Of a stretch of DNA of 64,000 nucleotides, positions 10,887-24,000 are shown in pieces (positions within the stretch are counted from its first letter, which is position 1; every line of letters starts with the position of its first letter). The notes beneath the pieces are model-generated. The model was not told the DNA's origin, ran no database searches, and saw only the letters and a list, made by a program, of their open reading frames with translations. Location: the NCBI GenBank assembly GCA_015039315.1, contig WIDE01000015.1, forward strand, positions 316,836 to 380,835, written 5' to 3'. A program made the position numbers and the translations under genes. This DNA is from Clavulina sp. PMI_390. Lineage: Eukaryota > Basidiomycota > Agaricomycetes > Cantharellales > Hydnaceae.

Positions 10887-12862
10887 TCACGGAGTTTTGT
10901 GCGGACAGTATGCACACCGAGCAGAGTACAAGGAAATGGGAAAGACGATTCCCGCGATGGCCGGGTCGGCATTTGTGAGTTCGGCGACCATACATGCCGA
11001 AACCTCCAAGCGTTCCAGCAGCGGATATCTTGCAGGATCATTCTCCCACAGATATAGTCGCTTTCTAAATAGTTGCAAGAGATGTGGGATAAGAGGTAGC
11101 GGAGGCGGAGGCAGAGAGAACTGAGAGAACTGGGAGATCTGTGGGGAGCGGACCCTGAAGTTTTGGACTTGGAGTGCATGTAAACGAAGGACAGCGCAGC
11201 AAGGCACAAGCACATCGGGGCATCCATCGATGTGGATCGTATGAAGGCTCGGAGAGCTCGATACCTAGTAAGGGAAAAGTCAGGAAAAGTTTTCTGCCTC
11301 AGCAGAGAGCAACCAAACTTTACCGTATGCCTCAGTGCACTCGCAAGATTGGTGATTGCGAGCTCGCGGTGTTCGGCCCGAGTGACCAGATTGGCATATA
11401 GAGTGAGTTTCTCAAGTTCGGGAGTATCAATAGAAGCCATGAAAAATGAAGCAAGATGGACTGGCACTTGACCAAGCTTTAACTGTTGTAAATGCTGGAG
11501 AGGCCACCTCGCGGCGGAGCTGGGGGTAGCCCCACGAATGTCCATATCCAAGTTGCTGAGCCAGCTAATCTCCAGCGTCTTCAGCTTACTGCCATGCCTG
11601 AATATGACATCACAGGTATCTTCTTCAAAAGGCACGGAGAGAAGGCTCAAGTGTTCGAGCCGGGAGATCACGGGCACTTCCAACACACATGTAACACGAT
11701 CGAGGGACAGGGAAGTGAGGGCAGGGAAGTAGAGCTCAAGGGCCCACTCAGCTCTGTTTTCGAGAAGATAATCGTAACCCATACGTCGCCAACACGTGGG
11801 GCAGTCGTGTGCACCTTGAATGCTCACAATTTGCACATTCGGTAAGACGTGACAACTGCCATCGTCCTCGTTTAACGCCTCTAAAAATTTGTAAAAGTTA
11901 TCCGACAAGTTCCAGGTCACGGAACGCAAGTTATCAACGAAAGGAGTTTCAAAGGCCGTCTTGAGGGAAAAGATTGGAATCCAGGTTTCGTCCAGTTTGA
12001 GGTGAAACGGGTGTGGGTGAGACCGCGTGGCGAATCGTCCGATTGCATTGGAGCTTACACGTCCCACATCGTGAATAGTCAAAGAGGACCACATGTCTTT
12101 CTCTGAAAGCACAATATCCCTCCATCGACGGCAAACCGTCGAAAATGCAGCAGCGCTACGCAAAGGATTGTAGTGGCCCAGTATGGCAAAGCGTAGTATA
12201 TCTCTCATGACCTCTACGGGTAGAGCAGATATATACGAACGTGCCGAGACACAGGTATCATGGTGGTAAGATATCTGGTCTTTCAGCTCTCGCGCGGACT
12301 GTAGCAGGACATTCGCGCTCTCGACATACTGGAGGAGCCTTTTCTGCAGGGCATGAAGCTCTTGAATGCGCGAGTCACGACTATCAGGAGGATGGGTGAG
12401 AAGCACTGGGTAGTAGTTGGACTTGAAGGTTTGGAACGTTTGAGCTAGCTCATTCACGACCTCTTGCGCCTTGGCAAATCCAAGGCTCATAGCCTGGTCG
12501 GCCGGATGCATCGCGGGCTCATTGGTGACTGGTGAGTGGCATGGGTCGTTTTCCACGTTGGTGGTTGAACGCTTCTTCAAAGTCCACTTACTGCGATTGA
12601 TCGCGCGATAGAGTGTTGCGAGACCAGCTGCCATCTAAGGCGTGGCGTAGGCGCGTTCGCAGAGAAATACGGATGAGATAGGCTCAGGCCTGAGAAGTCT
12701 GTAGTAGTTGGAGTCAGGGGCCACATTCATGATCGCTCGCGCGCGCCAAGATCACACTGCCAAGCCAACCGTCATGAGAAGACAAGAACCAAAAAGGCAA
12801 AAAAAAAAAAATGACGTTGTTTCGGTATTTTGTCATAAAGTAACTAGCTACATATCATTTAT
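10495..12862. repeat. Tandem segmental duplication, copy B (approximate ends)
   Basis: The second copy of the roughly 2.4-kb unit, carrying F-box paralogue 3. Similarity to copy A breaks off just after GTCATAAAGTAACTAGCTA near 12850. Confidence 0.7.
10887..12634 (-). CDS. F-box-like protein, tandem paralogue 3
   Basis: Exons: 12634..12592, 12528..11324, 11264..10887 (541 aa). Introns: 63 nt (GTAAGT...CACCAG) and 59 nt (GTAAAG...ACTAG). A 645-codon unspliced frame exists, but splicing the second intron restores the C-terminus shared with paralogue 2 (LVPCCAVLRLHALQVQNFRV), so the spliced model is preferred. The start MAAGLATLYRAINR lies on a short first exon. F-box: YISALPVEVMRDILRFAIL; then VCRRWRDIVLSEKDMW, a CPTCWRR cysteine motif and LRR-like FPALTSLSLDRVTCVLE. 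Likely SCF adaptor. It is a near-duplicate of paralogue 2, so recent tandem amplification is likely. Confidence 0.88.
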
Positions 12863-13923
12863 GGCGTCCGAAATCAAATCAAAAAAAGAAACTAAGATGA
12901 AGGAAGTAGCAGGGAAGAAGAAAACGAACAGAGAGATCAAGTCCATTTCGACGGCTCCCAGAGACGACCAAAAATATATGCCCAGACGTCTACATTCCCA
13001 ACAACAAAGAGTAAGAAGAGTGAAAAAGTATGGTGCGTGTGAAGGTCATTATAGATACGTATACGACACGAAAAAAAAGGAATAGGTGGAGGAGGGCGGA
13101 GGAGGGGGGAATAACGGTGGCTCACGCGAATTACGCAGACTTGGAGCAAAGAACGACACACTCATTGATAGTAATGTGCGTCTCGTTGAAGATGCTGCGA
13201 GCATGCAACGGAGTGAGCACCGTGAGACAAGGGAGTGGGGATACTCCTGATGGTCGCGCGAATTACGTTCTCTTCAGCAGCGATTACCATGGTAGAACGT
13301 ACAGGAGAGAACAACGTTAGCGACACGTCAGGAGAAGACCGGAGCGGGATGAAGGAAGGAGGTAGGGATTGATGGATGAGAGTTCGTGTGAAACGTGCGT
13401 TCAACAACGCATGAAAACAGTGGCTGGTAAGGGCATGACAGGAGGGGGTATGCATCAGGAGAGTCATTCTGTGGGTTGAGCAGGAATGAGGTATGTGGGT
13501 TCAGACTCGAAGGGGAGAAGGAGAGGACCAAATTGTTGCGCAAATGAGTGTTGAGAGAGGACAGCAGGAGGGCGACAGGAGAGCGGGGGAAAGCGAGGAC
13601 CAGAGTGTGGGTGGGCAAGACGATTTTTTTTCTCAATCTTGCTTCACCTTTGGACCACTCAAGCTCTGGCTTCCACTATGATGGCTAGCCCCAATGCCAA
13701 CTCCGACCCCACCTCCAGGCGGGACGTTCACGCTCTGGCCGCGCGTCCGGCGGCGACGATGGCCATTACCACCGCCGGCACCAGTGACAGGACTGACGAC
13801 ACCAGTCGCGCCACCTCCAACACTCACATCTTTAGCAGCAACAACAACACCACTGCCACCTTCTCCAGACACGCCACCTCCTATCACTTCACGAGGAACA
13901 GCGCCCCCACCAGCCGCCGCGAT
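12635..13923. other. Intergenic / 3' flank of GT32 gene
   Basis: About 1.3 kb with no supportable gene. It contains purine-rich tracts (12880-13110) and, at 13640-13920, GC-rich Gly/Pro-coding-like low complexity just past the GT32 stop. That stretch is most likely 3' UTR derived from the same low-complexity expansion. Confidence 0.45.
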
Positions 13924-16358
13924 TCACGAGCTCGTCGGGCCCATCAGCTCCACATCACTCCCATTTCCATTTATATTGTTCGCCACATCGAACCCAATCT
14001 CCGTCGTTGGCGTCCCGGCAGTGTACAGCGACCCGCGTGCGCTCAAATTCGAAGTGTACGGGGGCGGGAGTGACGAAGTGGACGAGGTGGAGACGGACGA
14101 GATGGGAGCAGGGGACGTAGCAGAGGTATCCATGCCCGCGGGGAGGACAATTTCCTGGGCCGGGCTTGCGGCCCTGCTTGACGATGCGCTGTTGCTCCCG
14201 CTCCCACTAGCCCTGGGCTGATTCGGGGGCTGGAGGAACTGCGAGTGTGCGCCGGCTGCAGGGGGCACATAAGTGGGTAGTCTAAATCCTGCCTCGCGAG
14301 CCTTAGCCTCGGCCTCCTCCGACAGAGCTTCCGCATCATCCGCAGCAGTCCACTTCTCAGGACGACGGCCCGATCGTCCTGCATTTGATGAACGGCGTCC
14401 CGATCGCGATCCCGAGGTGGATGCAGACGATGTGGTAAAGATGGCAGGTAGGAGCGCGATGAAGCTCTGGCTGTCCCTTGCTCCACCAGGACCATTATTT
14501 CTACGCTGGCTGGGCGTCCTCCTCCCCGGAGTCGATCGATCGGCACCATCAGCACCTCCATCGAACCCAAGCGGGACCCGCCCGACGACATGAGCACGAG
14601 TGGAATCGCTCCTTGAGCGCCTTCCAGGAGGTGGTGAGCCAGATCCGGACGGGGAGATGGGGGATGTCGAGGCGGATGAATTTCGCGAAGAGAGATAAGG
14701 GATATTGACGGGGATGGATGCCGCGGCCCATTTGAACGCGTCCGAGATCCGTTCGGTGATCAGCTCGGCGCCCGCAGCGACGGACTCTGAAGTCGTCATG
14801 GTGGGTGGGCTGTTAGGACGAGACGGGCTCGCGCTGCTGCCGCCATTGCGCGCAAGATCAAAGGGCAGTGGGAGGAGTGAGAGTTGCCCGTTGCCGAGCT
14901 CCAGGGTGGGAGATGCAGGGTACTCGGGAGATGAGAATCCAATAGAGGTTTCCTGCTCCGTCAAGCCGCTCTCATCTGAGGACGAACCTGCGCCTCGTGT
15001 GTGGCGACTGCCAGAGCGAGCGCTGTACACGGAGAGGAGACCCGTGAGGTCCAAGCTCGCAGAGAGATTGCGCCTGTGGGTCGATCTACGAGGAAAAGAG
15101 AAAGAAAGAGAAGAGGAAGACGGAGCGATGAGTCGAAGCGGGTACGGGAACCGCGCAATTGGTATGGTGCGGGGACGAGTAGAGGATGATAAGGATGCCG
15201 ACCTCCGACGATTATGCCCATTGCTTGTCCTTGACAGCGAACTTCCACTCTTTGAACCGCGCCTGCTGCGGGTCCACATCACGCGCAGGACTCCCAGGAC
15301 CAAGACCACGCCCCCGACGCGCATGAGTATTTGTCCCCATTTGCCGAGGAAGGTGATGAATGCCGCATCATCCGCATGCCAGCTGCTCCCGTAGTGGTGC
15401 GAGAAAAAGCTGTGGGGAGCCTCCTCGGGTTTGGCATTCTTACCGTAGAGCGCCTTGGAAAGGATGCGCACGTCGTCCTCTGGTGTCCGGGAAGGGTGGG
15501 AAGCAGTATACAGACCGTACTGCGCCGACACATACATGGGTCCGGTGGAGAACATGACCGTCGGGTAGTTGAGGAAGTAGTTACGGTCGAATGGAATAAG
15601 GTTGTGGATGGTCTGCTCCATGAACGGGTGACCCTTGGCGGAGAACATGAGATCGTTACTGACGCCGACGGGGATGGTCTTGGGAAGAATGACCGAAAAT
15701 TGGAGGAGGGGGTCCAAGGGGCGCAGGCAGCCAACATCTAGATCGAGATAGACGCCACCGTAATGGTGGAGCACAAAGTAGCGAATGGCGTCTGCGCGCT
15801 GGATGTTGTAGGTGTAGCCATCAAAGGTGGCCAGGAACCATGGGTACTCCTTGGCGATAAAGTTCCTGGACGACGCATCCGTCCAGAGCATGTACTCGCT
15901 GCAAAAAGATTAGAAAACATGGTTAGTAAGTGAAATTAAGATGTAATATTCATGGCGGAGCAGGGGAGGGGAGAGGGGGTTGGCGAGAGTGAGCGGCGGG
16001 ATGAAGCGGAAACCAGGACAAATTGAATGAAATCCATCAAATTTGGACTCAGATAAGCAGTGGTTAAAGGGACTTACTAGTCAGGCATAATAGACGTGCA
16101 AGTTTTTGAGACGGCCTTCCATCGCTCTGGGAGAGTATCGGTCTTCCATGTCTGGTGGATGATGCGGGGAATACGTTCGAGCGCACGCGAGCTGTTGGCG
16201 GTCACAGCGCCTGCTGATGGCGGTACCTCGTCGTCTGTGAGGTACGCGGACGCATCAATAGCGAGGTAGTAGGAAACCGTGGAGAGCACGACGACTGTGC
16301 CGAGCAAGAAGAGCCCGAGGAGGGTAAGGGGCAGAAGCAGTGTCCGGCTTCGTGCCAT
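13924..16358 (-). CDS. GT32-family glycosyltransferase (MIPC synthase SUR1/CSH1-like)
   Basis: Exons: 16358..16078 and 15898..13924 (751 aa); the 179-nt intron is GTAAGT...TTTTTGCAG, and joining gives MPDYEYMLWTDAS. N-terminal signal anchor at residues 6-32. The catalytic region has IPRIIHQTWKTDTLPERW, YMLWTD, the DXD-bearing YGGVYLDLDVGCLRPLDP and SNDLMFSAKGHPF. These mark the GT32 Golgi enzymes that transfer mannose to inositol-phosphorylceramide. A second membrane helix follows (VGGVVLVLGVLRV). Past it lies an unusually long, Ser/Arg/Gly-rich cytosolic tail of about 450 residues that yeast SUR1 lacks. Enzyme family is firm; the exact sphingolipid product is inferred. Confidence 0.88.
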
Positions 16359-16611
16359 TTGGGAGGGACGAAAAATAGGAAGAAAGTGGGGAAACTCGTG
16401 AGAAATGCGGTAGTTATGAGCAGATCGTGAGCGTCAGCATCAACAGGGGGGTTCGTGACGAGTCTGTGGTGGCAAACGACGAAACGCGGGGGGACGGAGA
16501 GGGAGAAATGCGCAGGACGGGGAGGGTGAAGAGGAAAGGGAGTGAACTGTGTTGAAGTGTTTTGGTAGTTAAGGGACGGGGCTCTCACACTTTGGGTTAC
16601 ATAAATTGAAT

Positions 16612-16627
16612 GGGGCTGAACAGCCCC
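16612..16627. repeat. Short perfect stem-loop
   Basis: GGGGCTG-AA-CAGCCCC: 7-bp arms with a 2-nt loop. It could be chance or a minor regulatory hairpin upstream of the GT32 gene. Confidence 0.5.
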
Positions 16628-17337
16628 AGATCAGCTTTGCAACGCGTCTCTTCTCTCGCGCAGTCAGTAAGTTGACCCTGAAAAACAAGATGGATAAAGC
16701 AGGAATTTGTGGATTTTTTCAGCTCGACCTCCCCTTCGAGTTCCAATATTCGACCGCCGTCGTCATCGTCGTCATCGTTCATGGCTCCCGAAAACTCGAC
16801 TGAATTCTCGCATAAGGGCTCCTTGGCCCATGTGGGGTCAGGATGAGGCAATTGGATTGGATTGCAGCGCTCCTATACAAAACACGTTCGTCGATATCGG
16901 GAGCACTACAAATACCTATCAGGCCCCTGCTCCAAGCTTGAGGCATCCTTATTGAGCTCTCTGCCCATGCCCCTTCCTGCCCTGAATTTTCTGACATCCC
17001 GCGCGGCGTCGTGGGCTTTCCACTGAGGCCAAGGCGATCGCTTGCCGCATAGTTGGTACAACTCTATCCATCAGAAGCGATGCTCCAGTGGATCCCTTCG
17101 GGCGTCGGCTGCCTGATACCGCAGTGATGGGAACTTTCAGCGCAGGTCCGGAACTCATCCAACCGATCCGAAGGCCCCTGCACCCGGATGCCTCGGGTTG
17201 CCCACCTTTCCGCGCCGTAGTACACGCAGCGCACCCACCTCGCCGCCGCAGACCCGGCCAGACATGCATGCATGATGAACATGATAAAAAGCCCATCGCC
17301 GCTCCGTATAGCAACATACTTTTTGGCTTGACATCCC

Positions 17338-17368
17338 GCAGCAGTAGCAGTAGCAGTAGCAGCAGCAA
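17338..17368. repeat. Trinucleotide microsatellite
   Basis: An interrupted (GCA/GTA)n tract, about ten units of GCAGTA and GCAGCA type, in the intergenic region. Confidence 0.85.
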
Positions 17369-18147
17369 GGTCACATTGTCCAGGGCAAGCAGGCGATTTG
17401 ATCCCCTTTCGGCCAAAGCCCCGCATGGCTCCCCGGCAAAAGCGATAAGGTCAATCCTAAACAAAATGACTACGGATGTTCCTTACTCTTTCTTTTCTCG
17501 CACTGATAAACTTTAATTAAACATAGTACACTGTCAAATATTAATAGTAATGACAATGGCACCTTTCAGTAAAGTGTCTGCCATAAACCAGTTGTCGTTC
17601 CCCACATGGCGCATCAGGATCATCTTGATCGCTGTCAGATCCCAGATCCCAGATTCAACTCGAACAAAACAACATCAGCGTTTCGTGCGCTGATCTCTGA
17701 GAGCATAATTGCTGCCAACTGATGCGGTACTTGGCCAAGTCCTTGGCTAGTCTATTATCTCAGGCATTATCGGCGTCTTTTTGTGCCAGTGAAACTAAAA
17801 GACACAAAAATAGGTTTGCCCAGCAAAAAAGCAAAAGGGTCTGCTGCTCTGTGAGAAGGAGAAACTTCGGCACCGCTCTGTGTGCGGCAACCAAATCCCA
17901 TTACGGGGGAGCGGGGAGCAACCACCTTGAACATGAACATCGAACAAACTTGAACATTCCGCGAACACTGCCACCATACTACCACCATCACCCATCTCTG
18001 ACCAACCACTGCGACAGCACCTTGCATTCCTTAGACCTTTCAATACATCTTCTCTTGCGCCCATTTATATTTTCATCTCACACTCGACTCGGCTGCATCA
18101 ATTGAGCTCTTACTGAAAAGAAAAGCACCAGTCATTTCACGACAATC

Positions 18148-20748
18148 ATGGGCGCAAAAGCAGTCCAGCGTGTCGTGTTCCTTGCATTAATACTCGATCT
18201 CTTGGGTGAGTCACTGCAATCTCTGCTTTTGTCGCAATGCGTCAGCATTATCCATGCTGACTTGTTTCCTTTGCTTCAAATACACGTCACTCGCCTGCAT
18301 GATTCGCCCACCAATGCTTTCTGCACAATCTCACCACATTGCTTAACAAAACGATCCACAAAAGCGTTCACAATCCCACTTCCGCTCTTTCCTCGTATTA
18401 TCGAGTGGTATACGGGCCGTGAGGCGCACGACCCTACAGGCCTGCTCAATCAGACTCTCAATGTGGTGCGGACCGTGCGCGGATGGTTCCTCTCTGGGGA
18501 TAGCGTGACAGACAGTGCTCGCAAGCGCTGGGATATCGTGCTTCTGGGGGTACGTCTCCCCTTCGTCTTCACGAACACCACCCACTCATATTTCGAGTTT
18601 TTACTGATTTTGCTTGGCATTTTTTGTGTTTCTCCAGGGCATGATGGGCTCATTATTCTCGTATGTCATGCATGCACCGTATCCATGACGCTCTGACTGT
18701 GCCTGATCTTCCTCATTCAACCGCAAATCCCCCCGTTTACGATCGATCGACCGAATAATACCCGCCACATTGTCCACCTCTCTCTCTCTCGGCATCATTT
18801 GTTGCTCAACTCAACTCCTGCAGGACACTTCAATTCATCATTTCACCGTTCCTAGGCCGACTCAGTGACAAGTTTGGACGTAAAAGGATCCTCATGCTGA
18901 GCATGATTGGAAATATACTCTCTGCCATTGTGTGCGTTCTCTTTCTCGCGATCAGATTTTGCTTAGTTATCTTGTTTTTGACGATCGTTAACATTATCCC
19001 TGTAGTTGGCTACAGTCTACCACCTTTGCGAGCTTTATCCTTGCCCGAGCGATCGGCGGTATTAGTGAAGGCAATGTCCAACTCTCAATGTAAGTGTTAT
19101 CATGGGCAAGGTTGCTAGGTCCACGACAACAGAACATTCCGAATCGACCTATGCGTCTGTTCGATTCTGGCTTGGGCTGGTTGCCTGAGGGATGAGCTGA
19201 GCTGACGAATTTGTTTTCTGGTCGTCTAATAGAGCTATCCTTTCTGATGTTACTACACCCGCCACTCGAGGCAAGGCACTCTCGCTTGTCGGGATCGCTT
19301 TTGGGCTCTGCTTCTGCGTGAGTTTGTCCCTTCCCCAATCCTACTAGCTGAATAACTATTAAGCGAAATTTACCCTCCCCATTATCCTCCTCATGACGCA
19401 AACACTGCATTGGCGCTCATATGGCCCTGCTTGCATCCGTATTCTGGACAAAACCAATCCAACTCGATGATTTGCTCGTGGCTCATGGCACCCACCCTTT
19501 CACCAAATTCCAGGTCGGCCCGCCCCTCGGCGCATACTTCGCCTCTCACCCATTCCAACCCACCTTCCTCAATACGGAGTTCAACATTTATGCAGCGCCC
19601 GCCGCGCTCTCGCTCGTCCTTTTGTTCATCGAGACCGCCTTCCTTGCCGCTTTCTTGCCCGAGACAAAGGGCAAGGGAGCGCTCCCCGATTTGGACGATC
19701 TCGATGACGCGAATACGAACGCGACAAAGAAAGGGGACGAGAACACCCCGGTGGTGAAGGCGTCCCCTGCGGAAAGGCTAAAGATGCTCAGGAAATTAGG
19801 CGGCTATCACTTCCTGTTCTTAGCGCTATTCTCAGGTATGTATTTTGAATGCATCCACAACGATACATGCTTTGGTGCCAGGGTTTGAGTGCGTCATGCT
19901 GAGCTCTGATTGGTCCACCCTCGATCGATTAGGCGTCGAGTTTACTTTGACCTTCCTCAGCTTCGATCGTAAGTATTCCACGTGCATCACTCATCCGCTT
20001 ACCACCATATGTCCTGAACATTCCACTGTCCGCTACCGCGCTAATAGTCTTCGACTGGAATAACTCTCAAAATGGCCGCCTGCTTGGCTTCATTGGCGTC
20101 CTCTCCACTCTGCTTCAGGGTGGCTACGTCAGGCGGGCTCTCGCGCGCACGGGCGAGCTCAGGATGGCACAGCGCGGGATCGCATCATGCGTGCTCGCGC
20201 TTGGAGTGATGGCCTCATTACCTCGTCTTGCTGCATCTGGCAAGCAATCAGGCAGAGGAGCCGCAGGCGTACAAGCATTTTATGGCGCTGCGGCATTCTT
20301 GGCGTTCACGTCCGCAACAGTAGTAAATTCTCTGACGGCCGCAGCGTCGCTTCAGTGTGATGATGACAGTACTGAGGGAGCTGAGAAGGGTGCAAAGAAT
20401 TCAGTGGACCCGCGCTTGGCCAAGGGTCGCGCGTTGGGCGGATTCCGCTCCTCCGGACAGCTTGGCCGGGCTCTGGGCCCGTTATTAGCGTGCGCAATGT
20501 ATTGGACTGCTGGTGAGTAGAGGAGTGCTCGATGCTAAAGCCTGGCTGTTTTGTAACCCCATCCGATGCATTGGTATCCACAATAGGTCCTACTATTACC
20601 TATGCTACAAGCGGTGTGCTCATGTTTATCTTGGCCGCTCATGTATCGCGATCAACGCCTCGCAAGGTATGTATAATGCTAGGTAGAAGAGGCCCAGACT
20701 CAAAGTTCACTCACAATCCTCCCCCTGCAATAGATAAAGACGTTGTAA
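18148..20748 (+). CDS. MFS transporter, MFSD10/tetracycline-efflux-like
   Basis: Eleven exons: 18148..18205, 18365..18549, 18638..18660, 18824..18931, 19006..19089, 19233..19317, 19514..19835, 19933..19968, 20048..20512, 20587..20666, 20734..20748 (486 aa). All phases agree. Twelve hydrophobic segments are expected. Loop 2-3 carries the MFS signature GRLSDKFGRKRILM. Helices 4-5 give ARAIGGISEGNVQLSIAILS, then TRGKALSLVGIAFGLCF and GPPLGAYFA. An acidic/Lys loop of about 60 residues (DLDDLDDANTN...) separates the two halves. The match is to the MFSD10/TETRAN group of organic-anion or drug exporters; substrate unknown. The intron before exon 7 is long for this gene (196 nt), so that boundary is slightly less certain. 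Confidence 0.85.
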
Positions 20749-21007
20749 ATTGGATGCTTGATACCATATTCCCCTTCATGCTTGTGAACAAATCTCTGCT
20801 CAAGCCCAAGTCTCACTGGAAGGCAACAACTGGTATCCAGTTTGCTAAAAGTATTTGATTGTACATATGCTGCGAGGAGCGGATGTTTGGCACAGTGAGA
20901 ATGCAGTAATTGTCGTTAGTTTCTCCGAGTCGTGAATTATTAGCTCGTTATCATCTACTTAGGTATGCGACTTGTGTTGCAGGAAATGCAGTAGTCCTTC
21001 GACCACT

Positions 21008-24000
21008 TCACAGTTTCCCTTGCTCAATGTAGAAACGGTGTGCCTCCCTCAACAAATCAACCTCTTCTTTCCTCCACATCTTCTCGACCTTCTCCTTCTC
21101 CCTCTCCCTAAGTTCATTATCAACGCTCTTGACTCGTACCTCGAACCCCGCCGAGATAGGCCGATGGTCCGAGATATTTGCTTCATAGCGCTGATAGTGT
21201 AGCGGTCGCACACGATCAAGGTCGCGACACCGGTAGAGAATACGATCGCACCAGGCTGGAATACGGTTCTTCTCGGATGAGTCAAACTCGTTGGAGCGCC
21301 GGTCGTATTTGTAGGTAGGGATGAATCGGATTGGTGACTCGGTGAAGGCTCGTAGTCGGAACGATGGGTTGAGACGCATTTCCTTGTTCAATTGGTCATG
21401 CTGGAGGAGGAACTCGAGGTCGCCTGCTTGAATCGAGGAGAGCACGATATCGCGGCGTTGGTCAATGCGGTAGTTGAGATCGCCATTCAACTGAAGAAGT
21501 AGGCATATGAAATAATGAGCGATCGAGCTAGTAATCAATCAACCTAGCATAGACTTACGAAACACAGCTCGTGGTCCAGAATCATAGAGCCATCGCCTCC
21601 GCCGACATATCCAATCTCAGGTTCTTCGACTGTAGGGAACACGGCCTTCTCTTCCAGCACCGCAGCGACATCAGTGTTTCGCTCTCGGACATGGTTCTGT
21701 CCCGCCGCCAAATGGCAATTGATGAAGCAAATAGACGAATCATCAATCGTGAACCGGGCAGCAATCGCGCCCTATGCGGGGTGAGTTGCATGAGCATAGC
21801 CCTATGAGCAACACTGATGAGAGGAAAATACGAACTTTATTCCCGTACACGCCTTTTAGACCTCGTTTCACGATCGCTATTGACGGATCCCGAATGCGAC
21901 TTCGCTCCGAGTTCTTGACGAAGACGCAACTGAAGAGCCCAACGAGTGTCTCATGGTGTATGACAGAATATGGAATCTCGAATGGCATGACAGTTCGGAT
22001 CGCGAGAGTCAGGGCATCGAGCCACATACGATAATGCTTCGATACTCTATCTGATATCGTCCCAGCTCGTTTTGATGCCCCAAGGATCACGTTCTCTGAT
22101 AAAGTGGAAAGCGGGGGCATGTGAGTCAGGTCATTCAACTTGCAAGGGGAGGGCCAACGCACTGGCAGTTAGTTTACGACTCTCCAGGTCGATCACCTCT
22201 TGGAAACCAAAGACGATGATATCAGGAGCATCATCCGCAGTGCAACCAATAGAGCGCAAAAACTCCGCTAGGAAGGAAACGCTCTCCCCATTTGACGACA
22301 ACAGCTCTGGTTTTGCCGCATCGATGTTCCACGACCCGATGAGAACACGAAGCTGTCGGAATGTGCTGAATTTTTCTTCGCGTTTGAGGAGGTCGTTCTC
22401 TGTGCTACAAGGTAAGGATAGCGCTATACTGAGGCAAGATATCTGAGTGGACTGACCGATATGCTCAACACCCAATAAGCCATCCCAAAACCGCACTCTC
22501 TCATCTCGCCCAATGCTGAAAACTGTGAACCTCGCACACTAACATAGAGCCACATCAATACTGAATGCTGGTATGAAACGATGAAACGATGAAGCAATGT
22601 ACCTTCTCGATTGAATAAGGGTCAGCCTCAATCTGGAGAACAGGATAATCCTCGTGTGCCTTCCATAGATTTGTTACAGTCCAAGGTAAAGTGTCCACCT
22701 CGTACGCAGCAATTGTCCCAACTCGCGAGCCAGCCCATAGCTTCGAGCGAACTCCTTCGAGGGAGAGGACATCTGACATTCCAATCTTGATCGTTCCAAC
22801 ATGCGCTGGCGTCGAGCCATCCTGCCCTTCCTTGTTCCACAAAGTGATAACCCCACCTTCATGACCAAGATAGATCTTTTCTGGTCGACTAGGGATCATA
22901 GCACCACATGTCACTTGCCCAACAACGTCGGACGTGATGAGTGTCTTTGAATTCGTCACCCCTGTTGTATTCGGTGATATATCGTAGACTCGAATAGTCG
23001 GGCCTCTCGTCGTGGTGGGAGCACCGGTATTGTTGTTTCCTGGGCCATTGGCTGTCCACATCTGATTTCCAAAGATCTTCACGAATCCCTGGCGCTCAGG
23101 GATGCGCATGTATCGCATATTGGCACCGGCCCCAAGTTTCGAGAGGGCAAGTTCACTGGCTTCGCCTGGGGGAGACCATAAGAAGGCTTTCCCAGCGTCA
23201 CCAACAGTCACCATATTACGCCCATGGCGCATAATATGAGTGACTGTGCCAGCATGGGCGCTTTGACGTAGGTGCACAAGGCCCCCACTCCACGCGTCAT
23301 ACTCAAACAGATGGCCATCCTTCATACCACACCAAACGAACCGGCCTTCGTCCTCTTTGGATACTGCAGGACGGAACGCTATCGCTGTTACTCGTTGGTG
23401 TTCCTTGATCTTGATATCCGTGAGCAGATCTTTGAGTTCCGAGTGATGAAGAGGTGTGTCGATTGCATCAAGATCGTAGACCTTGATGCTATGATGACCC
23501 ACGACAACGCAATTTCCAGCGACGGCGACAACCCCAACATGGGCTGGAACGTGAATATTGAAGAGCGGATGGACAGCAGGCTTGCGACGACTTGAGTGTG
23601 TTGAATCAGGAAACTCATCCAATCGTTTCTTAGGCAGCCCATCCACAACATTCATAGTTGGTGACTCATCTTCATCAGATTCTACCTCCGAGTCGGAAGA
23701 TCCGCCATCATCGCTATGATTTCCTCCACTAGTTTTCCTGGGGGTTGGGAATGGCTTTGGGTTGGACACATTACGAGTGGGCGGAGGAAGGAGTGCAGAT
23801 GTCGGGTTTGGAGGGAGAGTAATCGAGGCTGAACGGTGGCCGTGAATAGGAGGCGGTGGCATAGCAAAGCGATCTGTATCAGGATGTGTGCTTGATGCGA
23901 TGCTGTTGCGGGGCGGTAGGCGAGGAGGCAGGGTTGGTGGCGCGGCAAAGGGGTTCTGGGCTGCATCAAATGTAGTGGCTGCGATGCGAGTACGAGAAGG

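Larger units (their letters stand above)
16359..18147. other. Divergent intergenic region
   Basis: 1.8 kb between the GT32 and MFSD10-like starts. No supportable gene. It carries a short stem-loop (16612-16627) and a trinucleotide microsatellite (17338-17368), and probably holds both promoters and 5' UTRs. Confidence 0.45.

Noticed and set aside
10697..12634. Single 645-codon F-box ORF without introns
   Set aside because: It bypasses splice sites conserved with the paralogue; its C-terminal third loses the family sequence, whereas splicing at 11323/11265 restores it.
14043..14597. Arg/Ser-rich ORFs overlapping the GT32 tail on both strands
   Set aside because: Shadow frames of a GC-rich low-complexity coding region; no domains or start context.
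19421..19513. Extra coding exon (ALLASVFWTKPIQLDDLLVA) in the MFSD10-like gene
   Set aside because: It would insert non-family residues before GPPLGAYFA; joining 19317 directly to 19514 gives the conserved sequence, though the 196-nt intron is long.
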